64,000 nt of DNA from contig JACJNY010000063.1 in NCBI GenBank assembly GCA_014695295.1, positions 276,974 through 340,973 on the forward strand. The letters run 5' to 3'. Below, piece after piece: positions 52,882-60,548 of the stretch (its first letter is position 1; each line of letters begins with the position of its first letter). The translations under genes were made by a program, and so were the position numbers. Below the pieces are notes generated by a model. The model worked only from the letters and a program-made list of their open reading frames with translations, did not search any database and was not told the DNA's origin. Source of the stretch: Microcoleus sp. FACHB-61. Its GTDB lineage: Bacteria; Cyanobacteriota; Cyanobacteriia; Cyanobacteriales; Microcoleaceae.

Positions 52882-53787
52882 TTATTTCCCACTCTTTGGA
52901 ATCACATACCTAATTCCGCCTTTATTCCCCGCCGCATCGCCATTGTAACGGGGGATAACATGAATAGCCGCGTGAGTGCGACTTTGACCAGCCTGTTTAT
53001 TAATATTTATTCCCACATTAAACCCGTCAGGCTGAAATTCTTTACTTAACATCTCTTGTACCTTATTAGCCATAAACCAGCAAGCCGATTGCTCTCGAAA
53101 CGGCAGTTCAAAATAATTGGCAACGTGACGCTTGGGGATGATTAAAACATGACCTTTGCTGGCGGGATAACCGTCAAACATCGCATAAGCTGTTGCTGAT
53201 TCAGTTAACAAAATTAGGTTTTTGTAAGGATTGCAGAATATGCAGTTATTAGTAGAATTTCTTTGATGGTTGTAATGCACGTATTTGTAAATTTCGCAAT
53301 ACTCATCTAGGTGAACTGGCTTAAATGGAAGTTTGACAATGCACTGATATGTAGGTTTTTTGTGCACGTAATGTTCTCGAAAGCCTTCTTTTTTGATATC
53401 CCTTCTCACCGCAAAATACGCATTCCCTCCCGGTTTCAACAGGTGCGACACTTCCATCAAGACATTAGCTTGTTCTTCGGGAAACAAAACATTCAAAACA
53501 TAAAAGCAAATGATTGTGTCAAATTTATCTTCCGGGAATTCCGGGAAATAATAAGGGTCATAACCCGTAATATCGAAGCCTTTTTGCTGCAACAATCTAA
53601 CATCGCTGCCGAAGCCGCACCCAAAATCTAAGACTTTGCCTTGCAGCAAGTTTTTATCCAATAAAAATCTTGCCGGGAATGACAGGGAAATTCTTTCGAT
53701 TGCCGTCAGGTGGCTGAATTTATTTTGTTGCTTTTTCATGGCGGCATAACTTTGATTTAAATCGATATTCTTCAGTCCGCGCACCAT
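52882..53787 (-). CDS. bifunctional SAM methyltransferase / HIT protein
   Basis: Residues about 45-150 form a class I SAM methyltransferase: KVLDFGCGFGSDVRLL (motif I, 51-66), then IICFYVLNVLF and LLKPGGNAYFAVR. Residues about 175-295 are a HIT-family domain (NNCIFCNPYKNLILLTESAT, YPASKGHVLIIPKRHV, and the active-site SRTHAAIHVIPR). HIT enzymes are nucleotide hydrolases or transferases. The two-domain architecture occurs in some bacteria; the joint substrate is unknown. Cytoplasmic, transcribed toward the DUF1795-like gene. Confidence 0.85.
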   Translation of the reverse strand: MVRGLKNIDLNQSYAAMKKQQNKFSHLTAIERISLSFPARFLLDKNLLQGKVLDFGCGFGSDVRLLQQKGFDITGYDPYYFPEFPEDKFDTIICFYVLNVLFPEEQANVLMEVSHLLKPGGNAYFAVRRDIKKEGFREHYVHKKPTYQCIVKLPFKPVHLDEYCEIYKYVHYNHQRNSTNNCIFCNPYKNLILLTESATAYAMFDGYPASKGHVLIIPKRHVANYFELPFREQSACWFMANKVQEMLSKEFQPDGFNVGININKQAGQSRTHAAIHVIPRYNGDAAGNKGGIRYVIPKSGK

Positions 53788-53848
53788 CCGGACGAGAGTT
53801 TGTGTAGTAGAGATTTCAAGATCCGAATGTTATCTAAAAATTTTATCA

Positions 53849-55579
53849 TTATTGCAGTTTCGCGATCGCCCCTTTTTCCACCAACACCTTACCAGTCACC
53901 AAATCCCGCACCGTCGCCAACAAAACCCGCCTCTCATCCACCTCAAAACTCACCGAAACCCTGTCAATTCCCAATACCCCAGGCGGGTTCAAATGCGCCA
54001 CACAAACCTGCTGGTGGTGGCTGTCCAAAGAGCGAAAATCCGTCTGTTTGTTGAGCCAACTGCTCGTCATTTGCCCTTTTTCGTTAAAAATAACCTCCGC
54101 TTGCGATACCTCCGCAACTTCCCCAATATCTAACCGAATTTCCCTTTGCCCTTCAATTGCCACTTGCAGCGTCAACTCTTCGGAACTTTGACAGGGATAC
54201 TTCATTTCCTTGCTAAATATCGGCGAATAAGCATAAGCTTTAGCATAAGGTTCCCAGAGACGAATTGCATAGCTGTGGCGCAAATAATCGTCAACACTCG
54301 CTAATTGTGTCAAGGCTAAAGCACCGTGCGCCACCGCTTCAAACGGCTTGTCTCTTTGGACTTTTTGCCGCCCAAAATACGAAACCACTAAATTAGATAC
54401 AGCCGGGATTAAAGAAGTTCCTCCTACCAGCAAAACCTGTTCGATATCTGCTTTGCCGATACCTTTTCCCTGTGCAAGACTCAGCACTTCATCTAAACTT
54501 TCCCGCAACTGTTCTAACAACTGCCTAGATTCCAGAATTTCCTCAAGCTTGTCTCGGTTTAGCTGCAAGTCGTAAGACATAAAATTTTCATCGTCAAACC
54601 AGCTTTCCTTCGCCTCATTAACATGAGAAAGTTGAATTTTTAATTTTTCCGCTATTTCTAATAAGTTTTGCCAGCCAATTGGGCCGACTTCTGCCCGCGA
54701 CGAACCAATTTGCCGCAAATAATCTTCCACAATCCAGATATCAATATCTTCGCCGCCGACATAAGCATCGGATTTTGCCAACACTTCGGCACGCACCCCC
54801 CCCAGCCCCCCCTTGGTAAGGGGGGGAGCGAGATTTCTCTCCCCCTGGCTAAGGGGGGGAGCGAGATTTCTCTCCCCCTGGCTAAGGGGGGGAGCGAGAT
54901 TTCTCTCCCCCTGGCTAAGGGGGGGAGCGAGATTTCTCCCCCCCTTGGTAAGGGGGGGTAAGGGGGGGGTTAGAGCAGTACGGACTAAACTTAAATCTAA
55001 AGTTCCGCCGCCAAAATCAACTACTAAAACTAGAGAGCCGGGGCGTTTTACTGCATATCCCAGGGCGGCGGCTGTGGATTCATCTATTACCTGAACTTCC
55101 GCAACTCCCAAACTTTCTCCTAAGTCGCGAAACCAATCTAGATATCGCTCAAATGCTCCAACGGGGACTGTAAAAATTACTTTTTCTGGCTGTATATTTT
55201 GTATATACAACTGTTTCCAAATAGTTTTGATAAACTGTTCTGCTACTGATTCTGACCTGTAGGTTTCGCCATCAAGATTGCGGGGTGGTGGCTGAAAGTC
55301 GGCGGCTAAATTGCGTTTAAAAGCTTTAAAAAAACGGTCTGGCTGGGATTGCCCCAAACGCTGCGATCGCACTTTTTCTCCCAACACCAACTCTCCCGCC
55401 TTGTTCACAAACACTAAAGTCGGCACTACAGATACTTCTCGCACATCTCCGCTCGAATTATTCGTTTTAAAAATGCGGGACATCTCGCCCAATCTCAAAG
55501 TTTCTGGTGTTTGCGTATCCGGGTTTAGAATGCAGACAACCGTGTTGCTGGTGCCGAAGTCAATGGCAACTGTAGTCAT
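53849..55579 (-). CDS. Hsp70-family ATPase with a repeat-derived insertion
   Basis: The protein has the Hsp70 nucleotide-binding domain: VAIDFGTSNTVVCIL (phosphate 1), VVDFGGGTLDLSLV (phosphate 2, 187-200), VLLVGGTSLIPAV (adenosine motif). A C-terminal region (about 400-576) is much shorter than a DnaK substrate-binding domain and lacks its lid. Residues 203-263 are four to five copies of an APPLSQGERNL repeat encoded by a GC-rich DNA repeat, placed where DnaK has a short beta hairpin before EVLAxxGDxxLGGED. The operon partners are a GrpE-like protein and DUF2997. Confidence 0.88.
   Translation of the reverse strand: MTTVAIDFGTSNTVVCILNPDTQTPETLRLGEMSRIFKTNNSSGDVREVSVVPTLVFVNKAGELVLGEKVRSQRLGQSQPDRFFKAFKRNLAADFQPPPRNLDGETYRSESVAEQFIKTIWKQLYIQNIQPEKVIFTVPVGAFERYLDWFRDLGESLGVAEVQVIDESTAAALGYAVKRPGSLVLVVDFGGGTLDLSLVRTALTPPLPPLTKGGRNLAPPLSQGERNLAPPLSQGERNLAPPLSQGERNLAPPLTKGGLGGVRAEVLAKSDAYVGGEDIDIWIVEDYLRQIGSSRAEVGPIGWQNLLEIAEKLKIQLSHVNEAKESWFDDENFMSYDLQLNRDKLEEILESRQLLEQLRESLDEVLSLAQGKGIGKADIEQVLLVGGTSLIPAVSNLVVSYFGRQKVQRDKPFEAVAHGALALTQLASVDDYLRHSYAIRLWEPYAKAYAYSPIFSKEMKYPCQSSEELTLQVAIEGQREIRLDIGEVAEVSQAEVIFNEKGQMTSSWLNKQTDFRSLDSHHQQVCVAHLNPPGVLGIDRVSVSFEVDERRVLLATVRDLVTGKVLVEKGAIAKLQ
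54795..54975. repeat. GC-rich repeat array inside the Hsp70 gene
   Basis: Four to five copies of a 33-nt unit reading GGGGGGAGCGAGATTTCTC followed by CCCCTGGCTAAG, bounded by CCCCCTTGGTAAGGGGGG words. It is in frame on the minus strand (repeats APPLSQGERNL). The TPPLPPLTKGG and LTKGGLGGVRAE ends match a repeat type I recognise from cyanobacterial genomes. Confidence 0.88.
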
Positions 55580-55599
55580 GTTGATTTAAATTTTAAAAT

Positions 55600-56382
55600 T
55601 TAATTTTTCATTCCCGCTGGCAGGGTGCGACTAACTTTAGCAGGAGCAAGAATTCGCTCTCCCTCCCGATAGCCGACAAACCGAATATAAACTAATTCTC
55701 CTTCGGTTATATCCTCAACATCCGGCTGGTGCAACTGCGGATTGTAAGCAGTTTTTTCCCAGGCCGAACCGATTGTTTGAAAATCCCAGCTTGACAAGAG
55801 ATTTTCTAAGGGAGTAAACAAAGCTGAGAGATTTTTGGCGGGCATATCCGGCTTGGCTTCTGCCATTTTGCGGGCGGCGGGATAGTTGGTTAACAAAGTT
55901 TGCAACTGTTCAAAGGTAGCGCGGCGAAAATCGGCAGTTAGTTGAGCTTTTTGCTGCTGTAATTCTTCTCGCAGCCGGAAACACTGCTGCCTCAATTCTT
56001 CTATTTCGCTGGGATTAGTTGTGATTGTAGCCGATATGGGCAGCGCGAGCAAAGTGCGATCGAACTCTTGAAAATTCAAATTCAGCACTGTTGCCAGCCG
56101 CCTCAGTTGGTCTAGCGTGAGTTTTCCCACATCTCCCTGCCGCACTAAGCGCACCGCAAAGCGGCTTAAGCCTGCTTTTTCGCCTAAATCTTGCCAATCG
56201 AGAATGTCTAGCTGATTCATGCGTTCCCGCAGAATTGCATCGTACTTAAACTCGATCGCATCTCCCGCCTCAGATGCAGCATAAACGTAGACTAAAATTA
56301 GAAAAATGCCCCCGATAGCTAGCGCGAAGCTGAAGGCAGGCACTGTTGTTACATCAACTGTTGCACCGAGGAGCTCAAACAT
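55600..56382 (-). CDS. GrpE-like protein with membrane anchor and HTH-like domain
   Basis: Residues about 14-36 are a membrane segment (FSFALAIGGIFLILVYVYAA). Residues about 60-105 have an HTH-like part (DLGEKAGLSRFAVRLVRQGD, LTLDQLRRLATVLNLNFQEF). A coiled coil follows (EIEELRQQCFRLREELQQQK), and the C-terminal 35 residues (LVYIRFVGYREGERILAPAK, VSRTLP) resemble the GrpE beta wing. It therefore may act as a nucleotide exchange factor for the next gene's Hsp70, 20 nt away. It is upstream of Hsp70 and 11 nt downstream of DUF2997. Confidence 0.7.
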   Translation of the reverse strand: MFELLGATVDVTTVPAFSFALAIGGIFLILVYVYAASEAGDAIEFKYDAILRERMNQLDILDWQDLGEKAGLSRFAVRLVRQGDVGKLTLDQLRRLATVLNLNFQEFDRTLLALPISATITTNPSEIEELRQQCFRLREELQQQKAQLTADFRRATFEQLQTLLTNYPAARKMAEAKPDMPAKNLSALFTPLENLLSSWDFQTIGSAWEKTAYNPQLHQPDVEDITEGELVYIRFVGYREGERILAPAKVSRTLPAGMKN

Positions 56383-56393
56383 CTTTAACTCTT

Positions 56394-56606
56394 CTAAACT
56401 TGTTTTAAAGTCTGCGTTTGTTCAACGCTCAAATTTTCTTCGCCTTGGTAGTATTCGGGCAGCAAGTCTTGAGATTCTACTTTTCCAAGGGCTTTTTCAA
56501 TTCCGGCGGTGGTTTCGGTGCAACTAGAACCGGTGGCGTTGAGGACGGTTTCGGTAATTTTGCCGTCTTTGCCGATGCGGTATTCTATTTGGCGGTACTC
56601 TGCCAT
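56394..56606 (-). CDS. DUF2997-family small protein
   Basis: The 70-aa protein reads MAEYRQIEYRIGKDGKITET, VLNATGSSCTETTAGIEKAL and then GKVESQDLLPEYY, the pattern of DUF2997 (IEYTIxxDGxVxExVxGxxGxxC). It is the first gene of a three-gene operon with the GrpE-like and Hsp70 genes. The single Cys at SSC may be functional. In other cyanobacteria DUF2997 is, as I recall, often beside ycf35. Confidence 0.7.
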   Translation of the reverse strand: MAEYRQIEYRIGKDGKITETVLNATGSSCTETTAGIEKALGKVESQDLLPEYYQGEENLSVEQTQTLKQV

Positions 56607-56688
56607 AATTCTTCCTCTTGGTTTAATGCTTGAGTGTTGACTGCTGAGTGTTGAGTTATATTATAGATTCTATTTACCAATTATTCTA

Positions 56689-57711
56689 ATGAATTTTTGT
56701 AGCGACAATGCAACCGGGGTTTCGCCGGAGATTATGGCTGCGATTGCAGCGGCTAATTGCGGTGCTGTGATGTCTTACGGAGATGATGAATATACACAGC
56801 ATTTGCAAGTTAAATTTTCGGATTTGTTCGAGACATCGGTGAGTGTTTTCCCTGTAGCAACCGGTTCTGCTGCTAATGCTCTGGCCCTTGCGGTTGTGAC
56901 TCCTCCTTACGGGGCTGTTTACTGTCACGCGGACTCTCATATTAATTTGGATGAATGCGGCGCGCCGGAGTTTTTTACAGGCGGTGCAAAGTTAGTGACA
57001 GTAACAGGAAATCATGGTAAAATAGAAGCAGAGACTTTAGGAAAAATACTCGATCGCGCTGGTGCAGGTGTCGTCCACCACGTACAGCCTGCAGCCGTCA
57101 GCATCACTCAAGCAACGGAAGCCGGCACTGTCTACAATCCCGCAGAAATTTCCCACATTTCGGAAGTAGTTCGCGCTCACAATTTGCACCTGCACATGGA
57201 TGGAGCTCGCTTTGCCAATGCTGTCGCCAGTCTTGGCTGTTCTCCTGCTGATGTCACTTGGCGCGCCGGTGTAGATATTCTCTCATTTGGAGCGACAAAA
57301 AACGGCGCGATGGCTGCGGAAGCTGTGGTATTTTTTAATCAAGAATTAGCAAAGAGTTTCCCTTTTTACCGCAAGCGCAGCGGGCATCTTTTCTCGAAAA
57401 TGCGGTTTTTGTCGGCGCAGTTGGAAGCGTATACAACCGATAATTTGTGGCTGAAGAATGCGGCTCATGCAAATAATATGGCAGCCAAATTAGCCGAAGG
57501 TTTGGCGGGAGTTGAGGGAGCGAAGTTTTGCCATCGAGTTGAAGCCAACGAGATTTTTATTCAACTTCCCAAATCGGTAATTACAGCGGTTTTAGCTGAG
57601 GGCTTTCTGTTTTATCGGTGGGATGAATGTACTGTTAGACTGGTAACGGCTTTTAATACTTTGGAAGCGGATGTTATTGCTTTCGTGGAAGCGGTTAAAC
57701 GACATCAGTAA
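56689..57711 (+). CDS. ltaE: low-specificity L-threonine aldolase (beta-eliminating lyase family)
   Basis: A PLP fold-type I enzyme of 340 aa. The PLP lysine is K204 in FGATKNGAMAAEA; LHMDGARFANAVASL holds the Asp that contacts the pyridine nitrogen, and FPVATGSAANALAL is the phosphate region. It cleaves L-threonine (and allo-threonine) to glycine and acetaldehyde. ATG 56689 begins MNFCSDNATGVSPEIM, the family start. Divergent from the DUF2997 operon with 82 nt between. Confidence 0.93.
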   Translation: MNFCSDNATGVSPEIMAAIAAANCGAVMSYGDDEYTQHLQVKFSDLFETSVSVFPVATGSAANALALAVVTPPYGAVYCHADSHINLDECGAPEFFTGGAKLVTVTGNHGKIEAETLGKILDRAGAGVVHHVQPAAVSITQATEAGTVYNPAEISHISEVVRAHNLHLHMDGARFANAVASLGCSPADVTWRAGVDILSFGATKNGAMAAEAVVFFNQELAKSFPFYRKRSGHLFSKMRFLSAQLEAYTTDNLWLKNAAHANNMAAKLAEGLAGVEGAKFCHRVEANEIFIQLPKSVITAVLAEGFLFYRWDECTVRLVTAFNTLEADVIAFVEAVKRHQ

Positions 57712-57754
57712 TTATTTCGTAAGGGCGGGTTTTACGAATAATATCTGACGAGTA

Positions 57755-57880
57755 CCAACAATCTAGATAAACCCGTTCCCCACAACAGACAACCCCCATC
57801 AACATTAAATTTGGATCGAATGCGGAAAATGTACATTGTGATTTTTCGTTTGATGGGGGCGGGTTTGAGAGATTGTTGGT
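57755..57880. repeat. 126-bp near-perfect inverted repeat (cruciform-like)
   Basis: ACCAACAATCT (57755-57765) pairs with AGATTGTTGGT (57870-57880), AAACCCG (57770-57776) with CGGGTTT (57860-57866) and CCCCCATCA (57793-57801) with TGATGGGGG (57851-57859), with a 49-nt loop. Three paired blocks in nested order suggest a folded RNA or a small MITE. Confidence 0.7.
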
Positions 57881-57910
57881 TATTTACAATTATTGTTTGT
57901 GACACCAGCC

Positions 57911-58309
57911 CTACATTTTAATAGGTTGAGGAATAGGTTCTGCAACTGCGGCTAGTTCGGGTTCAACTTCTTCGAGGTGTGCTTCTAAAAGCGCCAGATT
58001 TCTCATGTTTGATTTATAAAAAGCATCGAAGATATCTCCGACTAAAGGTACTGAACCAACCACGGCTTCTAGACCGATATTGTAAACCATTTTCCCTAGA
58101 GTTTTTTGGGGAATGTTGAATCGAGTTGCTAAATAAATTAGGTAGGCGGAAAACGCGGTATCTACGATATCTCCAGCACCCGGAACTAAACCGATAATGG
58201 GGTCTAAACCAATGCGAAATTTAGTGCCGGGGATGCCAATGGCGGTATCCATCAGGCGGCTGAGTTTGCGGATGCGGTTGAGGGTGGCGAGACGCTCTAT
58301 GTTGTTCAT
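57911..58309 (-). CDS. DUF4112 membrane protein
   Basis: The 132-aa protein matches DUF4112: RLSRLMDTAIGIPGTKFRIG-like (KLSRLMDTAIGIPGTKFRIG), LDPIIGLVPGAGDIVDTAFS, AYLIYLATRFNIPQKTLGKM then GLEAVVGSVPLVGDIFDAFY. The repeated P(G/L)(A/V)GD(I)(V/F)D motifs are typical. The family is membrane-associated with unknown function. Monocistronic, with the long inverted repeat just past its stop. Confidence 0.9.
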   Translation of the reverse strand: MNNIERLATLNRIRKLSRLMDTAIGIPGTKFRIGLDPIIGLVPGAGDIVDTAFSAYLIYLATRFNIPQKTLGKMVYNIGLEAVVGSVPLVGDIFDAFYKSNMRNLALLEAHLEEVEPELAAVAEPIPQPIKM

Positions 58310-58380
58310 ATTATTATTGTTGAACTAGGTTGAAAATTTGAAATCTGTCGGAAGAGGGAAAAAAAAGATCTAGAAACCGC

Positions 58381-58719
58381 TCATTCTCGATCTTCGCTAA
58401 TATGCTGAATTCCCCATTCGTGCATGGCATTAATAATCGGTTTGAGACTTTCGCCCAAAGGCGTTAGCGAATATTCAACTTTTGGCGGCACTTGCAGGTA
58501 AATTTCCCGGTGCACGATCGCGTCTGATTCCATTTCCCGCAGTTGCTGCGTCAGCATCTTCTGAGTAATGCCGTTGACAGCTCGTTGCAGCTCGTTAAAG
58601 CGCTTCACTCCTTGAAACAACTCCCGCAGAATCAAGACTTTCCAGCGCCCGCCAATCACCTCTAGAGTGCGTTCTACAGGGCAATTTGCTCGATCGACGT
58701 TTACTTCTTGGACTTGCAT
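58381..58719 (-). CDS. HxlR-family transcriptional regulator
   Basis: A 112-aa winged-helix regulator with the HxlR core: [60 protein letters not shown] and [15 protein letters not shown]. The conserved Cys14 at the start of the domain is where redox-active members sense aldehydes or thiol stress. It is divergent from the pirin gene (58836), with a palindrome between them, so auto- and cross-regulation is likely. Confidence 0.92.
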   Translation of the reverse strand: MQVQEVNVDRANCPVERTLEVIGGRWKVLILRELFQGVKRFNELQRAVNGITQKMLTQQLREMESDAIVHREIYLQVPPKVEYSLTPLGESLKPIINAMHEWGIQHISEDRE

Positions 58720-58739
58720 AGTATCTTTTTGGTAACTAC

Positions 58740-58755
58740 CGCACTTTTAAGTGCG
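58740..58755. promoter_or_regulatory. probable HxlR operator
   Basis: CGCACTT-TT-AAGTGCG is a perfect inverted repeat with a 2-nt spacer, inside ACTACCGCACTTTTAAGTGC. HxlR-type operators known from bacteria (for example QorR) have the same style, TAC...CTTTTAAGT...GTA. It lies 21 nt from the hxlR-type start and 80 nt from the pirin start. Confidence 0.55.
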
Positions 58756-58835
58756 TACTATCCATAATAGCTTGACTCGGCTTAAAATAAAAACATCAAA
58801 GAAACACCCGATAAATTTCACTGAGGATTCAGAAA

Positions 58836-59534
58836 ATGATTACCGTCAGAAAAAGTGAAGCAAGAGGACACGCTAATCACGGTTGGCTGGACAGTTACCA
58901 CACATTTTCTTTTGCCGGCTATTACGATCCAAATTATATGAATTTTCGCTCTTTACGGGTAATTAATGAGGATTTCGTTAGCCCCGGCAGAGGTTTCGGC
59001 ACTCACGGGCACAGCGACATGGAAATCATTACTTATGTATTAGAAGGAGCATTAGAACACAAGGATAGTTTGGGTACCGGTGCAGTGATTAAACCCGGTG
59101 AAGTGCAGCGGATGAGTGCAGGTACGGGTATCCAGCACAGCGAGTTCAATAACTCGCAAACAGACCCAGTTCATTTGCTGCAAATCTGGCTGTTACCCGA
59201 TACAAAAGGCTTGCAGCCAAGTTACGAGCAGCGGGAATTTCCCCTAGCAGAAAGGCACGGAAAACTGCGCTTAGTGGCGGCGCGAGATGCCAGAGATGGT
59301 GCTGTAAAAGTGCATCAAGATGTTGATTTGTATGCGGCTGTTTTGGATAAAAAATCGCGGGTTTCTCATGCTTTGCAGCCGAATCGCCATGCTTGGGTGC
59401 AAGTGGCTCGCGGCTCGGTTTTGCTGAACGGTTTGACTTTGAAAAATGGCGACGCTGCGGCGGTTAGCGGGGAGGCTGAGGTGGTGATTGAAGCTACGGA
59501 AGATGCTGAATTTTTGCTGTTTGATTTGGCATAG
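58836..59534 (+). CDS. pirin-family cupin protein (YhhW-like)
   Basis: A 232-aa pirin with the N-terminal motif [40 protein letters not shown] (metal-binding His and Glu) and [16 protein letters not shown]. Such proteins bind Fe and some are quercetin dioxygenases; others act as redox-linked regulators. It is divergent from an HxlR regulator, a pairing that suggests response to quinones or electrophiles (inference). A hairpin follows the stop. Confidence 0.92.
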   Translation: MITVRKSEARGHANHGWLDSYHTFSFAGYYDPNYMNFRSLRVINEDFVSPGRGFGTHGHSDMEIITYVLEGALEHKDSLGTGAVIKPGEVQRMSAGTGIQHSEFNNSQTDPVHLLQIWLLPDTKGLQPSYEQREFPLAERHGKLRLVAARDARDGAVKVHQDVDLYAAVLDKKSRVSHALQPNRHAWVQVARGSVLLNGLTLKNGDAAAVSGEAEVVIEATEDAEFLLFDLA

Positions 59535-59545
59535 AATTACACACG

Positions 59546-59578
59546 AAATCCCCGGCTTCTCCAAGAAGTCGGGGATTT
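59546..59578 (+). terminator. hairpin terminator or dispersed repeat after the pirin gene
   Basis: AAATCCCCGGCTTCT (59546-59560) pairs with AGAAGTCGGGGATTT (59564-59578) with one mismatch, a long GC-rich stem. The word CCCCGGCTTCT...AGAAGTCGGGG is, to my memory, a common dispersed hairpin in these genomes. Confidence 0.65.
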
Positions 59579-59643
59579 GAGATCGTTCGGCGATTGAAAT
59601 CGTTTCTTGTTAAACAAAGTCCGAGCAGAGGGGGACTAAGAAA

Positions 59644-59991
59644 TTAATCAGCCATCCAAGATTTTGTCCCAAAAATACCTGCTACAAGTTCGGGAATGCC
59701 CAAATCAACATCTAAGCTTTCCCAGTGCACGCTACTACCGGAAGGCGGTAGCCAAACATCAGCCAACTGTTCTGGTGAAGCGCCTTCTAAGCCTTGTGCA
59801 AGGCTTGGAGGAAAACAGAAAATAGCACCGTTTTTTAGTTCGATCGCTATTAAATCTTCAGACTGATTGTAATACACGGATTCGGCGCGGGGTTCTGTAG
59901 CCTCGGCTTGTTTCCATGCTTGCTGGGCTTTGGTTATTTGCTCTCGGAGATTTTCCTCAGTTAACTCTTTGTCCCAGTTTCTAAATACCAT
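59644..59991 (-). CDS. DUF2442 protein
   Basis: The 115-aa protein has the DUF2442 core: DLIAIELKNGAIFCFPPSLA, QGLEGASPEQLADVWLPPSG and then VHWESLDVDLGIPELVAGIF. In other bacteria DUF2442 genes often adjoin DUF4160 genes in toxin-antitoxin-like pairs; no partner is next to it here. Small, cytoplasmic. Confidence 0.85.
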   Translation of the reverse strand: MVFRNWDKELTEENLREQITKAQQAWKQAEATEPRAESVYYNQSEDLIAIELKNGAIFCFPPSLAQGLEGASPEQLADVWLPPSGSSVHWESLDVDLGIPELVAGIFGTKSWMAD

Positions 59992-60180
59992 GTATTTCTT
60001 GCCATCGGTTTTGTTAAGTTTGGATACTTGATTATTGCTGCATGGGATTGTGTTAAGCGGACTGTGAAGGACATGATACTTAATAATGGGTTACTACTTA
60101 GGAAATAAGTACATAGGAGGAAGAAACTAACTTTTATGTGTGGTATTCCTGGTAAGGGTAAATCTTTAGGATAAATTTTT

Positions 60181-60387
60181 ATGGAACAACAGCCGATCGC
60201 CAGAAAGCATCTTGTTTGGAGCCTCCTCACTGGTTTAGCAGTCGGCGCGATCGCAGGCGCACCCCTCGGCTGGATGGCTAATGCGAAATATTCCGAGCAG
60301 CGTATGGCTGAAAATATCATTTGCCGAGAAAAAAATAGAGATAAGCCAGTTGCTATGGTTGAGTCTATTTGTGGTTCCCAATTCTAA
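60181..60387 (+). CDS. small single-helix membrane protein (68 aa)
   Basis: After basic PIARKHLVW there is one membrane helix (SLLTGLAVGAIAGAPLGWMA), then NAKYSEQRMAENIICREKNR and two Cys (IICRE, ESICGSQF). I do not know its function. No strong Shine-Dalgarno is seen; the start is the first ATG. Confidence 0.5.
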   Translation: MEQQPIARKHLVWSLLTGLAVGAIAGAPLGWMANAKYSEQRMAENIICREKNRDKPVAMVESICGSQF

Positions 60388-60548
60388 ATTTTTCTGCTAG
60401 CCAGAGGGCCGTGTCAAATATTGTGAGGCTTGTGCGAATGTCGAAAGTTCGGTCGCGCAGGCATTTTGGCGTTGTCAACCGTCAATATGCCACAAACCGG
60501 AAAAGTTATGCGTCTGTTGATATGTGGGTATGTTAAATTGACACAATA

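Noticed and set aside
54668..54961. 97-aa plus-strand frame with repeats GGSEISLPLAK
   Set aside because: It is the complementary reading of the Hsp70-internal DNA repeat; the Hsp70 frame is the functional one.
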